This document shows positions 7,989-15,494 of a DNA stretch of 15,494 nt, in pieces. This DNA comes from Candidatus Sodaliphilus fimicaballi (GTDB lineage Bacteria > Bacteroidota > Bacteroidia > Bacteroidales > Muribaculaceae), in the NCBI GenBank assembly GCA_018065165.1, contig JAGHTV010000021.1, positions 1 to 15,494 on the forward strand, written 5' to 3'. Every line of letters starts with the position of its first letter. The stretch's first letter is position 1. Made by a program: the position numbers and the translations under genes. A model generated the notes under the pieces. The model was not told the DNA's origin. It was given only the letters and a program-made list of their open reading frames with translations, and ran no database searches.

Positions 7989-9314
7989 ATGAAGAAAATT
8001 ATTATATTATCACTTGTTTTATCTGTTTTTGCCAGCCTCAATGCTGCAAAGAGAGATAACAGAAGTGTTGAAAAACGTGACAAGATGATGTGGATGGATT
8101 TGAGCGCTAACTGGAAACGCTTTACCATCCCCGATTCGGTATCATATTATCTCGATAAGACAATTGAGTGTGGTTTCAATATTGTTGTAGTAGATGTAAA
8201 GAATACCGATGGCCACGTTGCCTACAAGAGCAATATTGCCCCACGCTTGCTCGAGTGGAAGGGCAAGAAGATTGACCCCGATTATGATTATCTTAAGGTT
8301 ATTGTCGACTTGGCCAAGGGCAAGGGCTTGCAAGTATATGTCGCCTTCAATCAGTTTTCTGAAGGCAATGCACGCCTTAAGACTGGTCCGGTCTATGATG
8401 ACAAGAAATCATGGCAAGCTATCAATTATGATCCCGAGATGGGTCTCACTCCTACAACAAAGCTCAAGGGTCCTTACACCGCGTTCACCAACCCGGCATT
8501 GCCCGAGGTACAACGCTACGAGCAGTCAATTCTGTGTGAGGTTGCCAAGAACTATAATATAGACGGTATCATGGTAGATCGCTGTCGCTATGACAACATT
8601 AAGAGTGACTTCAGTCAGTATTCTAAAATGCTGTTTGAACGCTATATTGGCAAGAAGGTGGAACGTTTTCCGCAAGACATCTACGAGTGGGTAAAGGATG
8701 CCGATGGCAAGTATCAGATTAAGGAAGGTAAATGGTTTAACCTGTGGATTGAATGGCGTGCGTCAATTATCTACAACTACTTCAAGGATACCCGCAAAGC
8801 TCTTAAGAAGACTCGTAAAGATATCAAGTTTGCTGCTTATACCGGTGCATGGTATCCTACATACTATGAGGTAGGTGTAAACTGGGCAAGCAAGAAGTAT
8901 GACCCGTCTAAAGACTTTAAATGGGCTACTAAAAACTATAAGAAATATGCTTTTGCCGAGTTGCTCGATGCTTATACCAATGGTAACTATTATTGGGCTG
9001 TAACTCTCGACGAATACCATAAGACAAATTCGGCAGTGCGCAACGAGACCGACAGCAAGGCAATCAAGGGAGATCACCTGTGTGTAGAGGGTGCTTGCAA
9101 GTACTCTCGTAAGTTGCTTGGCGACAACGCGTTCCTTGGTGCTATGTATGTTGAGTCTTACAAGCAGGACGTTGAGCAGTTCAAGGCTGCAGTGAAGATG
9201 AACCTGAAAGAGTCAGACGGTTTCATGTTGTTTGATATTGTTCACATCATTAACCGCAACTGGTGGCAACCGCTCAAAGAGGCTGTTGTCGAGCAGGAAG
9301 GTGCAATGAAGTGA
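7989..9314 (+). CDS. GHL10-like TIM-barrel putative glycoside hydrolase, secreted paralog
   Basis: This is a predicted periplasmic glycosidase-like protein of 441 aa, paralogous to the protein encoded 11 nt upstream. The N-terminus is a Sec signal cleaved near LNA|AK, with no lipobox Cys and no Pro linker. It shares the barrel landmarks of its neighbour: MWMDLSANW at beta-1, NIVVVDVKNTDGHVAY at beta-2, QVYVAFNQF at beta-3, NPALPEVQ, then IDGIMVDRCRY (191-201, Asp197) at beta-4. It also shares AWYPTYYEVGVNWA (287-300, with Glu294 where the neighbour has Asp), YDPSKDFKWAT, and FMLFDIVHI (412-420, Asp416 and His419) at beta-8. The shared DR-x-RY and DxVH motifs suggest a conserved active site. 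An insertion rich in Lys and Asp (about 225-245) is specific to this copy. The substrate is unknown, and the role is inferred from the PUL context. Confidence 0.8.
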   Translation: MKKIIILSLVLSVFASLNAAKRDNRSVEKRDKMMWMDLSANWKRFTIPDSVSYYLDKTIECGFNIVVVDVKNTDGHVAYKSNIAPRLLEWKGKKIDPDYDYLKVIVDLAKGKGLQVYVAFNQFSEGNARLKTGPVYDDKKSWQAINYDPEMGLTPTTKLKGPYTAFTNPALPEVQRYEQSILCEVAKNYNIDGIMVDRCRYDNIKSDFSQYSKMLFERYIGKKVERFPQDIYEWVKDADGKYQIKEGKWFNLWIEWRASIIYNYFKDTRKALKKTRKDIKFAAYTGAWYPTYYEVGVNWASKKYDPSKDFKWATKNYKKYAFAELLDAYTNGNYYWAVTLDEYHKTNSAVRNETDSKAIKGDHLCVEGACKYSRKLLGDNAFLGAMYVESYKQDVEQFKAAVKMNLKESDGFMLFDIVHIINRNWWQPLKEAVVEQEGAMK

Positions 9315-9339
9315 AAAAACATAATTTAATTATACAGCG

Positions 9340-10731
9340 ATGTCAGGATTGAGAGCAAGGTCACTCGATGCATTACGTGGCTATGCCATAGTTACAATGG
9401 TGCTGTCAAGCACCATTTTCTCTAATGTGCTCCCGGGATGGATGAGTCATGTTCAATGTCCTCCTCCCAACCATGTCTTTAATCCCGACATCGCTGGTAT
9501 CTCATGGGTAGACCTGGTCTTTCCATTTTTCTTGTTTGCCATGGGGGCCGCCATGCCATTTTCTGTAGGAGGCAAGATTGAGCGCGGCGAGAACAAATGG
9601 TTTCTTTCATTTAAAGCATTGCTCAGAGGGCTCAAGCTGGCTTTCTTTGCGATTTTTATTCAACACATGTATCCCACACAGCACGCATCGCTCGGCACGA
9701 TGTGCATGTGGTTGCGTCCGGTAAGTGCATTTGTGGCGCTGTTCTTGATATTTGGACGATATCATGTCAGGCTCAAGCCGTGGGTGCAATACACACTTGA
9801 AACTACGGGATTAATCTTGGCGCTGGTTCTCCTGTATTTTGCCAGTGATTTTTATGAGCGCACATTCTCGCTTGAGCGTAGCAATATCATCATTCTGGTT
9901 CTGGCAAATATGTCATTTTTTGCTACGGTAATTTATATTGCCACGCATAAGTGCCCCGTGTGGTGTCGGTTGATTGTCATGCCGTTTGTGATAGCAATAC
10001 TGCTTCATGGCGACAACGGATGGCAAAAATGGCTTTTCCAAGCTACACCAGCACCTTGGCTATATAAGTTTGTATTTCTAAAATACTTGTGCATAGTATT
10101 ACCGGGAACTGTGGCAGGTGATTTCCTTAAGCAGAATATTAGGAGCCGTGAACATGCAACACACACGGTGAAATGGCACAAGATAGTAATGTTGTTGCTC
10201 TCGCTTGCAATTATTGTGGGCAACTTATATGGATTATACACACGTGAGCTAACGGCAAATTTAATCTTTACCATTGTTGTGATTGCATCAGCTGCTGTAA
10301 TGGCGTGGTATAAGGATGGCAATATGCTTTGGAAACAACTTATGGTGATGGGCGGCATATTCTTGATACTTGGCCTGTTTGTGGAGCCGTTTGAAGGAGG
10401 TATCAAGAAGGATCCATCAACAGTAAGCTATTATCTGGTCACCGTTGGGCTTGCTTGCTATGCACTCATCGCATTTGATGTGACTTGCTCGTCGAGGATA
10501 TCGGGTCTTGTGATGAAACCATTAGAGATGGCTGGACAAAACCCTATGTTAGCTTACGTGACCACAGCGTTGATTGTCAACCCTACGATACAGCTGATGA
10601 GGTTGCATGATGTGCTCGAGTATATGCAAACAGATCCTGTTTTAGGATTTTTGCGTGGTGTAATAGTAACCTCGTTCACATTGATGATTGCAATGCTATT
10701 CACGCGCATCAAGTGGTTCTGGCGCACATAG
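9340..10731 (+). CDS. DUF5009 / heparan-alpha-glucosaminide N-acetyltransferase-like membrane protein
   Basis: This is a multi-pass inner-membrane protein of 463 aa in the HGSNAT/NagX-type transmembrane acyltransferase group. Known members pass an acetyl group from cytoplasmic acetyl-CoA to a sugar amine on the far side of the membrane. The N-terminal signature RSLDALRG (7-14) is clear. It is followed by PGWMSHVQCPPPNH (32-45) with candidate catalytic histidines 37 and 45, then the hallmark SWVDLVFPFFLFAMGAA (55-71). About ten or more hydrophobic helices follow, with a late motif EMAGQNPMLAYV. No signal peptide is needed, since the first helix acts as an anchor. It lies 25 nt after the second GHL10-like gene and 33 nt before the GH20 gene, which fits acetylation of glucosamine ends before hexosaminidase attack. 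The acceptor sugar is inferred. Confidence 0.85.
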   Translation: MSGLRARSLDALRGYAIVTMVLSSTIFSNVLPGWMSHVQCPPPNHVFNPDIAGISWVDLVFPFFLFAMGAAMPFSVGGKIERGENKWFLSFKALLRGLKLAFFAIFIQHMYPTQHASLGTMCMWLRPVSAFVALFLIFGRYHVRLKPWVQYTLETTGLILALVLLYFASDFYERTFSLERSNIIILVLANMSFFATVIYIATHKCPVWCRLIVMPFVIAILLHGDNGWQKWLFQATPAPWLYKFVFLKYLCIVLPGTVAGDFLKQNIRSREHATHTVKWHKIVMLLLSLAIIVGNLYGLYTRELTANLIFTIVVIASAAVMAWYKDGNMLWKQLMVMGGIFLILGLFVEPFEGGIKKDPSTVSYYLVTVGLACYALIAFDVTCSSRISGLVMKPLEMAGQNPMLAYVTTALIVNPTIQLMRLHDVLEYMQTDPVLGFLRGVIVTSFTLMIAMLFTRIKWFWRT

Positions 10732-10764
10732 TGTTACAAGGTATAATTAAAACAGTCTTACAAT

Positions 10765-13215
10765 ATGAAAAAGTTCGCAATAATATTCACCATGTGCTTA
10801 TTACCTGTTTTATCTTTTGCCAGTGGTCATGTAAAGGTGCGCTGGGAGATGGGTAAAGAGGGTATGGTCAATGGCAACTACACAGCACAACTGACCATTA
10901 CAAATGTGTCAGACGATATACTTGACCATAACTGGCAGTTTTATTTCAATCAAGTGTCACGTCATGTCAAGGTTCCGCAAAACAGTAAAGTTGACTTGAA
11001 AGAGGTCGCTGCAGCTTATTTCCAGATATGCCCTAATGAGAAATATGAGCCTCTGGCTCCCGGCGAAAGCCTCGTGGTAGATATGGCTATGCCTGGACCA
11101 TACATGAATGTGTCCTATACGGCAATGGGCGGTGTCTTTGTCCCCGATAGCGATATGTCTCATGCCATTGCAGTCAAGATTGAGCTGGCTCCGCTAGTTT
11201 ACAAAGATATTTATCACGACCGTGACATCACCGAGCCCAACGGCACTAATCTATACGACTTTAATGCTCAACTGTCAAGCGATTACAAAGGTATATGTTG
11301 CTATGATATTTTCCCGGCAGTAAAGCAGTTGAGCCTCACAGGTGGATACACTAATGTATCAAAGTATGCGTCAATCGTTGCCGCTCCTGGCATGGAACGT
11401 GCTTCACGGTTCCTTAAACGCGAGTTGATGAGTCGTGGCATTATAGAAGGTAACGGCTTGAAAATACAACTCATACTCGATAATGCTATTGCAGCAGGCA
11501 AAGAGTATTATAAACTTGTGGTGCGAAATGGGTCGGTTACTATCACGGCAGCAAGCGATGTGGGTGCGCTTAATGGTGTAAAGACATTTATTGCCTCACT
11601 GGATCATCGCAAGGGACATCAAATCGAGAATGCAATCATCAATGACTATCCCGATATGGAATATCGCGGGTTTATGCTTGATATTGCTCGCAATTTTACC
11701 AACTACGAGGGATGTAAGCGCTTGATAGACTTGTTCAGTTATTATAAAATCAATAAGTTCCAGTTCCACTTTTCCGACGATGAAGCATGGCGTCTCGAGA
11801 TACCAGGCCTACCCGAGCTTACAGAGGTCGCATCGCGTCGAGGTTGCGCCTACGACGACAAGGATTACCTGCCACAGGTATTTGATGGTAATGGTGACCC
11901 CGATGATTTACAAAACAGTGCCAACGGTTATATCACTCGTGACCAGATGATAGACCTTATCAAGTATGCCCATGAACGCGGAGTCGAGATTATTCCAGAA
12001 TTTGACACTCCAGGACACTCGAGGGCTGCCATCATTGCCATGCGTGCTCGTTATAGAAAATATGCAGGCAATGACGATGTGCTTGCTAACCAGTACAAAC
12101 TATGGGATGATGATATCGACTTGAACTTCCCCACCGATTTGCGATATAAAGATAATGTCCTCAATGTGGCGCAACCGGGAGTGTATAACTTTGTGTTCAA
12201 GGTTATTGATGAGATTGAAGCGATGTACCGTGAGGCAGGTGTTCCATTGCTTACGATGCATATGGGAGGTGACGAGGTTCCCGCCGAGTGCTGGAACGGG
12301 TCTCCTGTGATTCAGGCATATATGACACAAAACAACCTCAAGAGCACTCACGAGGTTAGCGAGGAATACGTTGTCAAGGTGAGTGACTACCTTAAGTCTA
12401 AGGATATTGCAATGGGGGCTTGGCAAGAGGTGGGCCTCAATCACAGTGACGCGCATAATGCTCTTATCGCTCCGCGGTTCTCGGGTGTGAGCGCATGGAG
12501 CACATTGGGCAAGAGTGCCGACACTCCCATTAAACTGGCAAATGCTGGTTATCGCACGATTGTGTCAAATGTTTCCAATCTATATTTTGACATGGCTTAC
12601 AGCTGGAACCCTTATGAAAAAGGGCTCATGTGGGGAGGAGCTGTCACTGAGTATGACGTGTGGGCATCGCAGCCTCGCGACTTGTATCGCATGATCAGGC
12701 ACGAGCGCAATGGTACTCCCATAGATGTGGTGCGTGCCGGCGATGGCCGCTTACCACTTGAAAAACCCCAAAACGTCATCGGTATGCAGGGACAGTTGTG
12801 GGCCGAGACCATTCGTAACTTTGACCAGGTGCAGTATGCTATCTTACCCCGCTTGTTTGGATTATCACATCGTGCGTGGAACACGACAATCGAGTGGGAC
12901 GACAACAAACCTGTTACATACACTGCAGCACAGGCCAGATTTAATGCTAAGGTTGGTGCAGAACTGTGTATTGTTAACCGTCACGGTTATAATTTCCGTC
13001 TGGGACAGCCAGGAGTAAAAATCGAGAATGGTATGCTCCTGATTAACAAGCAATATAATGCCGAGAAAGTACGTTATACCCTTGATGGTAGTGAGCCCAT
13101 AAACGACTCTCCCGAGTGGACTGCTCCGGTAGCTGTGGATGACAACGTTAAGGTCGTCAAAGCAAAGGCATTTTGGTTGTCACACACAAGTCTTACCACT
13201 TATCTGAATAGGTAA
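10765..13215 (+). CDS. GH20 beta-N-acetylhexosaminidase with CHB_HEX domain
   Basis: This is a secreted exo-acting hexosaminidase that removes terminal beta-GlcNAc or beta-GalNAc by substrate-assisted catalysis. Domains in order are a Sec signal (cleaved near SFA|SG), an N-terminal CHB_HEX carbohydrate-binding-like domain (about 22-170, with NWQFYFNQV), and a GH20b alpha/beta domain (about 190-290). The GH20 barrel follows (about 298-725), and then a chitobiase-type C-terminal beta domain (about 735-816, with VRYTLDGSEP). Active-site landmarks are intact: Arg309 in LDIARNF, HFSDDEAWR (335-343), PEFDTPGHSRA with His418, the catalytic pair Asp503-Glu504 in GGDEVP, and QGQLWAE (675-681). The full length of 816 aa matches large Bacteroidota GH20 enzymes. 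It is the last gene of the plus-strand block and is followed by a hairpin terminator. Linkage preference cannot be read from the sequence. Confidence 0.96.
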   Translation: MKKFAIIFTMCLLPVLSFASGHVKVRWEMGKEGMVNGNYTAQLTITNVSDDILDHNWQFYFNQVSRHVKVPQNSKVDLKEVAAAYFQICPNEKYEPLAPGESLVVDMAMPGPYMNVSYTAMGGVFVPDSDMSHAIAVKIELAPLVYKDIYHDRDITEPNGTNLYDFNAQLSSDYKGICCYDIFPAVKQLSLTGGYTNVSKYASIVAAPGMERASRFLKRELMSRGIIEGNGLKIQLILDNAIAAGKEYYKLVVRNGSVTITAASDVGALNGVKTFIASLDHRKGHQIENAIINDYPDMEYRGFMLDIARNFTNYEGCKRLIDLFSYYKINKFQFHFSDDEAWRLEIPGLPELTEVASRRGCAYDDKDYLPQVFDGNGDPDDLQNSANGYITRDQMIDLIKYAHERGVEIIPEFDTPGHSRAAIIAMRARYRKYAGNDDVLANQYKLWDDDIDLNFPTDLRYKDNVLNVAQPGVYNFVFKVIDEIEAMYREAGVPLLTMHMGGDEVPAECWNGSPVIQAYMTQNNLKSTHEVSEEYVVKVSDYLKSKDIAMGAWQEVGLNHSDAHNALIAPRFSGVSAWSTLGKSADTPIKLANAGYRTIVSNVSNLYFDMAYSWNPYEKGLMWGGAVTEYDVWASQPRDLYRMIRHERNGTPIDVVRAGDGRLPLEKPQNVIGMQGQLWAETIRNFDQVQYAILPRLFGLSHRAWNTTIEWDDNKPVTYTAAQARFNAKVGAELCIVNRHGYNFRLGQPGVKIENGMLLINKQYNAEKVRYTLDGSEPINDSPEWTAPVAVDDNVKVVKAKAFWLSHTSLTTYLNR

Positions 13216-13235
13216 TAAACGTTACGAGAATAAAT

Positions 13236-13271
13236 AGTGGCGCTAACTCCATATTAGGGATTAGCGCCACT
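13236..13271. terminator. Bidirectional terminator between convergent operons
   Basis: AGTGGCGCTAA at 13236-13246 pairs perfectly with its complement at 13261-13271. A further three pairs inside (48-50 with 58-60) follow after a one-base bulge, leaving a short AT-rich loop. It lies 20 nt after the GH20 stop and 21 nt past the end of the minus-strand DUF4434 gene. The flanks are AT-rich on both sides, with T-rich tracts reading outward in either direction, though neither has a long uninterrupted T run. It most likely terminates both converging transcripts. Confidence 0.8.
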
Positions 13272-13292
13272 TATTATACGTTAAATAATTAC

Positions 13293-14381
13293 TTATTTAA
13301 TCTCAAAGTAATCTTTATAACGGTCATATAGATGACCAGCTTGCAAATAGGCTGATTGTGGGCTCATAAAATGTGAGAACTCAAATGTGATGGCCTTGTC
13401 ATAGCCTGCACGCTTAGCCGCCTCAAGTTTAAGTCGTAGCTTGTCAAACTTGATAGGGAAGAACTTAATGGGCATGTCGCGGTCAAAGCTCTCGGCATTA
13501 GTCCAGCATTGCATGTTGTACTTGTCGGCAAGTTTCTTGTTTACGCTGAAGAATGCATCAAGCTCGTTATAGTCAATCTGTCCATCCTGAAACGCACATG
13601 CGTCAACCACCTCGTGAATACCGTCAAAAATCTCGTCCCACTCCTTCTCGTGCTGTTGAACAGACACTGCAACATCTTTGGTCAGTGCACTATCGGCAGC
13701 CTGGACGGCTTTCTTGCCATCAATCCAAGGCGATATGAACGTGGGGAGACCACCTGAGACATCCTTGCACTGCTTACCCATATTGTAAAACGAAGTGATG
13801 GCCCCTTTAGTGTTTCGAGAAATCTCGGTACTGATATACCAGCCACCAAAACTATTGTACTTGTGACCATACTTATTCCATACCTCCTCGATTACATATT
13901 TGTTGCGCTCAACCTCAAGCGACATATCACCGGTATCCCAGTAATGACCACTGTCATAAAGGCCAAAATAGAATTTCATACCATACTTCTGTGCAAGGCG
14001 CAGAAACAAATCTACCAAGTCCATTGAGGGTTGATAACATCCTTGCTTCATAAGATACTTAGAAGGGTATGTTATGAATTTACGATAGCCTGAACGTATC
14101 AGGATTACAGTGTCAATACCTATAGCCTTCATGTGCTTGAAGTCTTGCTCCCACTCTTTGACACCCCAGTTTTGGTGAGGAATGTCATGTGAAATTTCAT
14201 CGAGAAACGTGCCAGTGATTTTAAGCGCGTTATTCTTGGTCAGAAGCCCGGTATTGTCGAGCGGAGTATCCAAGACTAAACTATCAGGAGAGCCAAGGGG
14301 ATTGTTTGCCATGATCGGGGCAGCAACAACAGCAGCACCAAGTGTTGCCATGCTCTTCAAGAAATTTCTGCGATTGTTCAT
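13293..14381 (-). CDS. DUF4434-type TIM-barrel putative glycoside hydrolase with Tat signal
   Basis: This is a 362-aa exported protein resembling the DUF4434 family of putative glycosidases. The N-terminus has a twin-arginine motif (NNRRNFLKS) followed by an Ala-rich hydrophobic segment, so export in a folded state is predicted. The barrel begins with ITGTFLDEISHDIPHQNWG (about 55-73) and IDTVILIRSGY, which are typical DUF4434 strands. My strand reading places FYFGLYDSGHYW at beta-3, GGWYISTEIS at beta-4 (Glu186), CWTNAESFD at beta-7 (Glu297) and ITFEFSHFMSP at beta-8 (Glu334). A glutamate at beta-4 and another at beta-7 match the acid/base and nucleophile positions of retaining clan A hydrolases, so catalysis is plausible but unproven. 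It lies 14 nt downstream of the SGNH esterase gene on the same strand. The start at 14381 is the one that gives the RR motif. Confidence 0.8.
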   Translation of the reverse strand: MNNRRNFLKSMATLGAAVVAAPIMANNPLGSPDSLVLDTPLDNTGLLTKNNALKITGTFLDEISHDIPHQNWGVKEWEQDFKHMKAIGIDTVILIRSGYRKFITYPSKYLMKQGCYQPSMDLVDLFLRLAQKYGMKFYFGLYDSGHYWDTGDMSLEVERNKYVIEEVWNKYGHKYNSFGGWYISTEISRNTKGAITSFYNMGKQCKDVSGGLPTFISPWIDGKKAVQAADSALTKDVAVSVQQHEKEWDEIFDGIHEVVDACAFQDGQIDYNELDAFFSVNKKLADKYNMQCWTNAESFDRDMPIKFFPIKFDKLRLKLEAAKRAGYDKAITFEFSHFMSPQSAYLQAGHLYDRYKDYFEIK

Positions 14382-14395
14382 GTCATTTATAAGTT

Positions 14396-15484
14396 TTATT
14401 TGTTTTTAATTAATTTTCCAAGCAGTGGGGTGAGTACATCGGCATAATGATTAAAAGCTACATCGGTAAAATGAATACCGTCGACCGATGCTTCGCCATC
14501 AAGAACCGTGATGTCTTTAGACTGGATATAATATATGTTTTTAATACCCATCTTCTTCATCTCGGCAAACTCTTGCTTGATTGCGGCATTTTTTTTAACA
14601 ACTTCCTGAATAGTCTTTTGGTTGTAACGACTCTGTGGAAATTGGGGGTCCTCAATAAACACAATGGGTGTGTTAGGGTTTTTGTCTCGCAGTATTTTTA
14701 CAAATTCCTTTGTGCGCTCATGAATTTGAGCAACAGACGAGTTGGGTATGTTATCCATTACATAAACCGAGGCATTGACGTCGGCCATCATATGAGCGAT
14801 GCCCATGTCAAGAAAAGCATTACCGCTAAATCCCAGATTTATACATTCACGGTTCAAACGGCGAGATATGATATTGCTCGACGCCATACCCGGACGTGAT
14901 GCACAACCACCTTGCATGATGCTGCTTCCATATAGCACAACAGGGTGGTCACGCTTGGGAAAGTCCATTGTAGGTTGCTCGATTGTTGCAAGCGAGTCAA
15001 TGCCTATTTCCAGAGTCTTGAGTCCGTCATATAGTGGCAGATAAAGCATGTATTCCTTCATCTCGGGCGCCCCGTTGCGCAACATGCTCCACTGGCTTAT
15101 TGAGTCGGTGGTAGGGCGTGCGCTATTTACATAATGCCAATGATCTTTATCCCAGCAATACAAATCCAATCCTCTAATGCCTGTGGGAGTCATGTGACCC
15201 ATAACCATATTAGCAAGGTTGCGCCAGCGCATTGTAAACGATGTTGTGTTGCTCTTAAATCGCACCGCCAGCCCGGCACAGTTAGAACCAAACTCAATTA
15301 GCGGCTTTCGTAGAGAGTCGTTAAGCGAAGCAGGAATGCGGCTATAGTGAGGCAAAGAATCCTCATAAACCTTACCCAGTAGGGGGAATTGGTCAGCGTT
15401 GACATATCGTGATGCTGCCCACGCGTTTAAGGTGAGCAACATTGTGGTAATTGCAAAAATAAAGACTCGGAGCTGTTTAATCAT
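14396..15484 (-). CDS. SGNH/GDSL-type carbohydrate esterase-like hydrolase
   Basis: This is a 362-aa secreted esterase-like protein. A Sec signal (cleaved near AWA|AS) precedes an N-terminal beta-sandwich accessory domain of the SGNH hydrolase-type esterase group (about 25-175, containing the GLDLYCW landmark). A C-terminal GDSL-like domain follows (about 178-360). The SGNH blocks are present: YGSSIMQGGCASRPGM with Ser188 as the likely nucleophile, NLGFSGNA supplying the oxyanion Gly and Asn, and VDGIHFTDVAF with Asp335 and His338 completing the triad. Family relatives act on O-acyl groups or are annotated as lipases, so removal of O-acetyl or similar esters from the glycan is the most likely role here (inference). 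It is the first visible gene of a minus-strand unit with the DUF4434 gene. Only 10 nt of upstream sequence are in the window, so its promoter and any earlier operon gene are not visible. Confidence 0.88.
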   Translation of the reverse strand: MIKQLRVFIFAITTMLLTLNAWAASRYVNADQFPLLGKVYEDSLPHYSRIPASLNDSLRKPLIEFGSNCAGLAVRFKSNTTSFTMRWRNLANMVMGHMTPTGIRGLDLYCWDKDHWHYVNSARPTTDSISQWSMLRNGAPEMKEYMLYLPLYDGLKTLEIGIDSLATIEQPTMDFPKRDHPVVLYGSSIMQGGCASRPGMASSNIISRRLNRECINLGFSGNAFLDMGIAHMMADVNASVYVMDNIPNSSVAQIHERTKEFVKILRDKNPNTPIVFIEDPQFPQSRYNQKTIQEVVKKNAAIKQEFAEMKKMGIKNIYYIQSKDITVLDGEASVDGIHFTDVAFNHYADVLTPLLGKLIKNK

Positions 15485-15494
15485 AACTATAAAT

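Noticed and set aside
9321..9333. AT-only palindrome ATAATT-T-AATTAT between the second GHL10-like gene and the acetyltransferase gene
   Set aside because: It is short and entirely A/T in an AT-rich gap, with weak stem energy and no T tail; it is easily explained by chance.
10765..10830. Cysteine at residue 11 of the GH20 signal peptide as a possible lipoprotein site
   Set aside because: It sits in the middle of the hydrophobic core with no lipobox spacing, while a normal Sec cleavage site (SFA|SG) follows.
14447..14899. 150-codon plus-strand open frame opposite the SGNH esterase
   Set aside because: It lies opposite the conserved catalytic domain containing the SGNH blocks, and its translation shows no family features. 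The minus-strand gene explains the sequence.
1..15494. Search for mobile elements, CRISPR repeats, tRNA/rRNA genes and defence or toxin genes
   Set aside because: All genes are tightly packed, no gap exceeds about 80 nt between genes, and no transposase-like protein, direct-repeat array or RNA gene signature was found.

Overview
The window looks like a polysaccharide utilization locus (PUL) from a Bacteroidota gut-type bacterium, most likely order Bacteroidales. The evidence is an adjacent SusC-like/SusD-like pair, a SusE-position lipoprotein, several exported carbohydrate-active proteins, AT-rich intergenic gaps and no Shine-Dalgarno-like sites. A Muribaculaceae-like source is plausible, but the sequence alone does not settle the genus. 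No tRNA, rRNA, CRISPR array, insertion sequence or integrase was seen.

Plus-strand block (about 26-13215), seven closely packed genes. The first three encode outer-membrane glycan capture: a SusC-like TonB-dependent transporter, a SusD-like surface lipoprotein, and a DUF5018-type surface glycan-binding lipoprotein. A clear intrinsic terminator hairpin (6543-6580) follows this trio. Next are two tandem paralogous TIM-barrel proteins resembling the glycosyl-hydrolase-like GHL10 group. The first carries a lipoprotein signal and the second a cleavable Sec signal. They are followed by a multi-pass membrane acyltransferase of the DUF5009/heparan-alpha-glucosaminide N-acetyltransferase (HGSNAT/NagX) type and a secreted GH20 beta-N-acetylhexosaminidase with an intact Asp-Glu catalytic pair.

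Minus-strand block (13293-15484), a two-gene unit that converges on the first block. It encodes an SGNH-fold esterase and then a DUF4434-type TIM-barrel putative glycosidase with a twin-arginine signal. An 11-bp perfect hairpin between the blocks (13236-13271) looks like a shared bidirectional terminator.

Working model (inference): a hexosamine-containing glycan is bound and imported by the Sus-like proteins and cut by the GHL10-like pair (one probably cell-surface or lipid-anchored, one periplasmic). Esters are removed by the SGNH protein. Free glucosamine ends are N-acetylated by the membrane acetyltransferase so that GH20 can release GlcNAc. A partly de-N-acetylated poly-GlcNAc type polymer fits this gene set, but host glycans, peptidoglycan fragments or other amino-sugar polymers remain possible. 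No regulator, sulfatase, polysaccharide lyase or inner-membrane sugar permease lies in the window, and the locus may continue past both ends.
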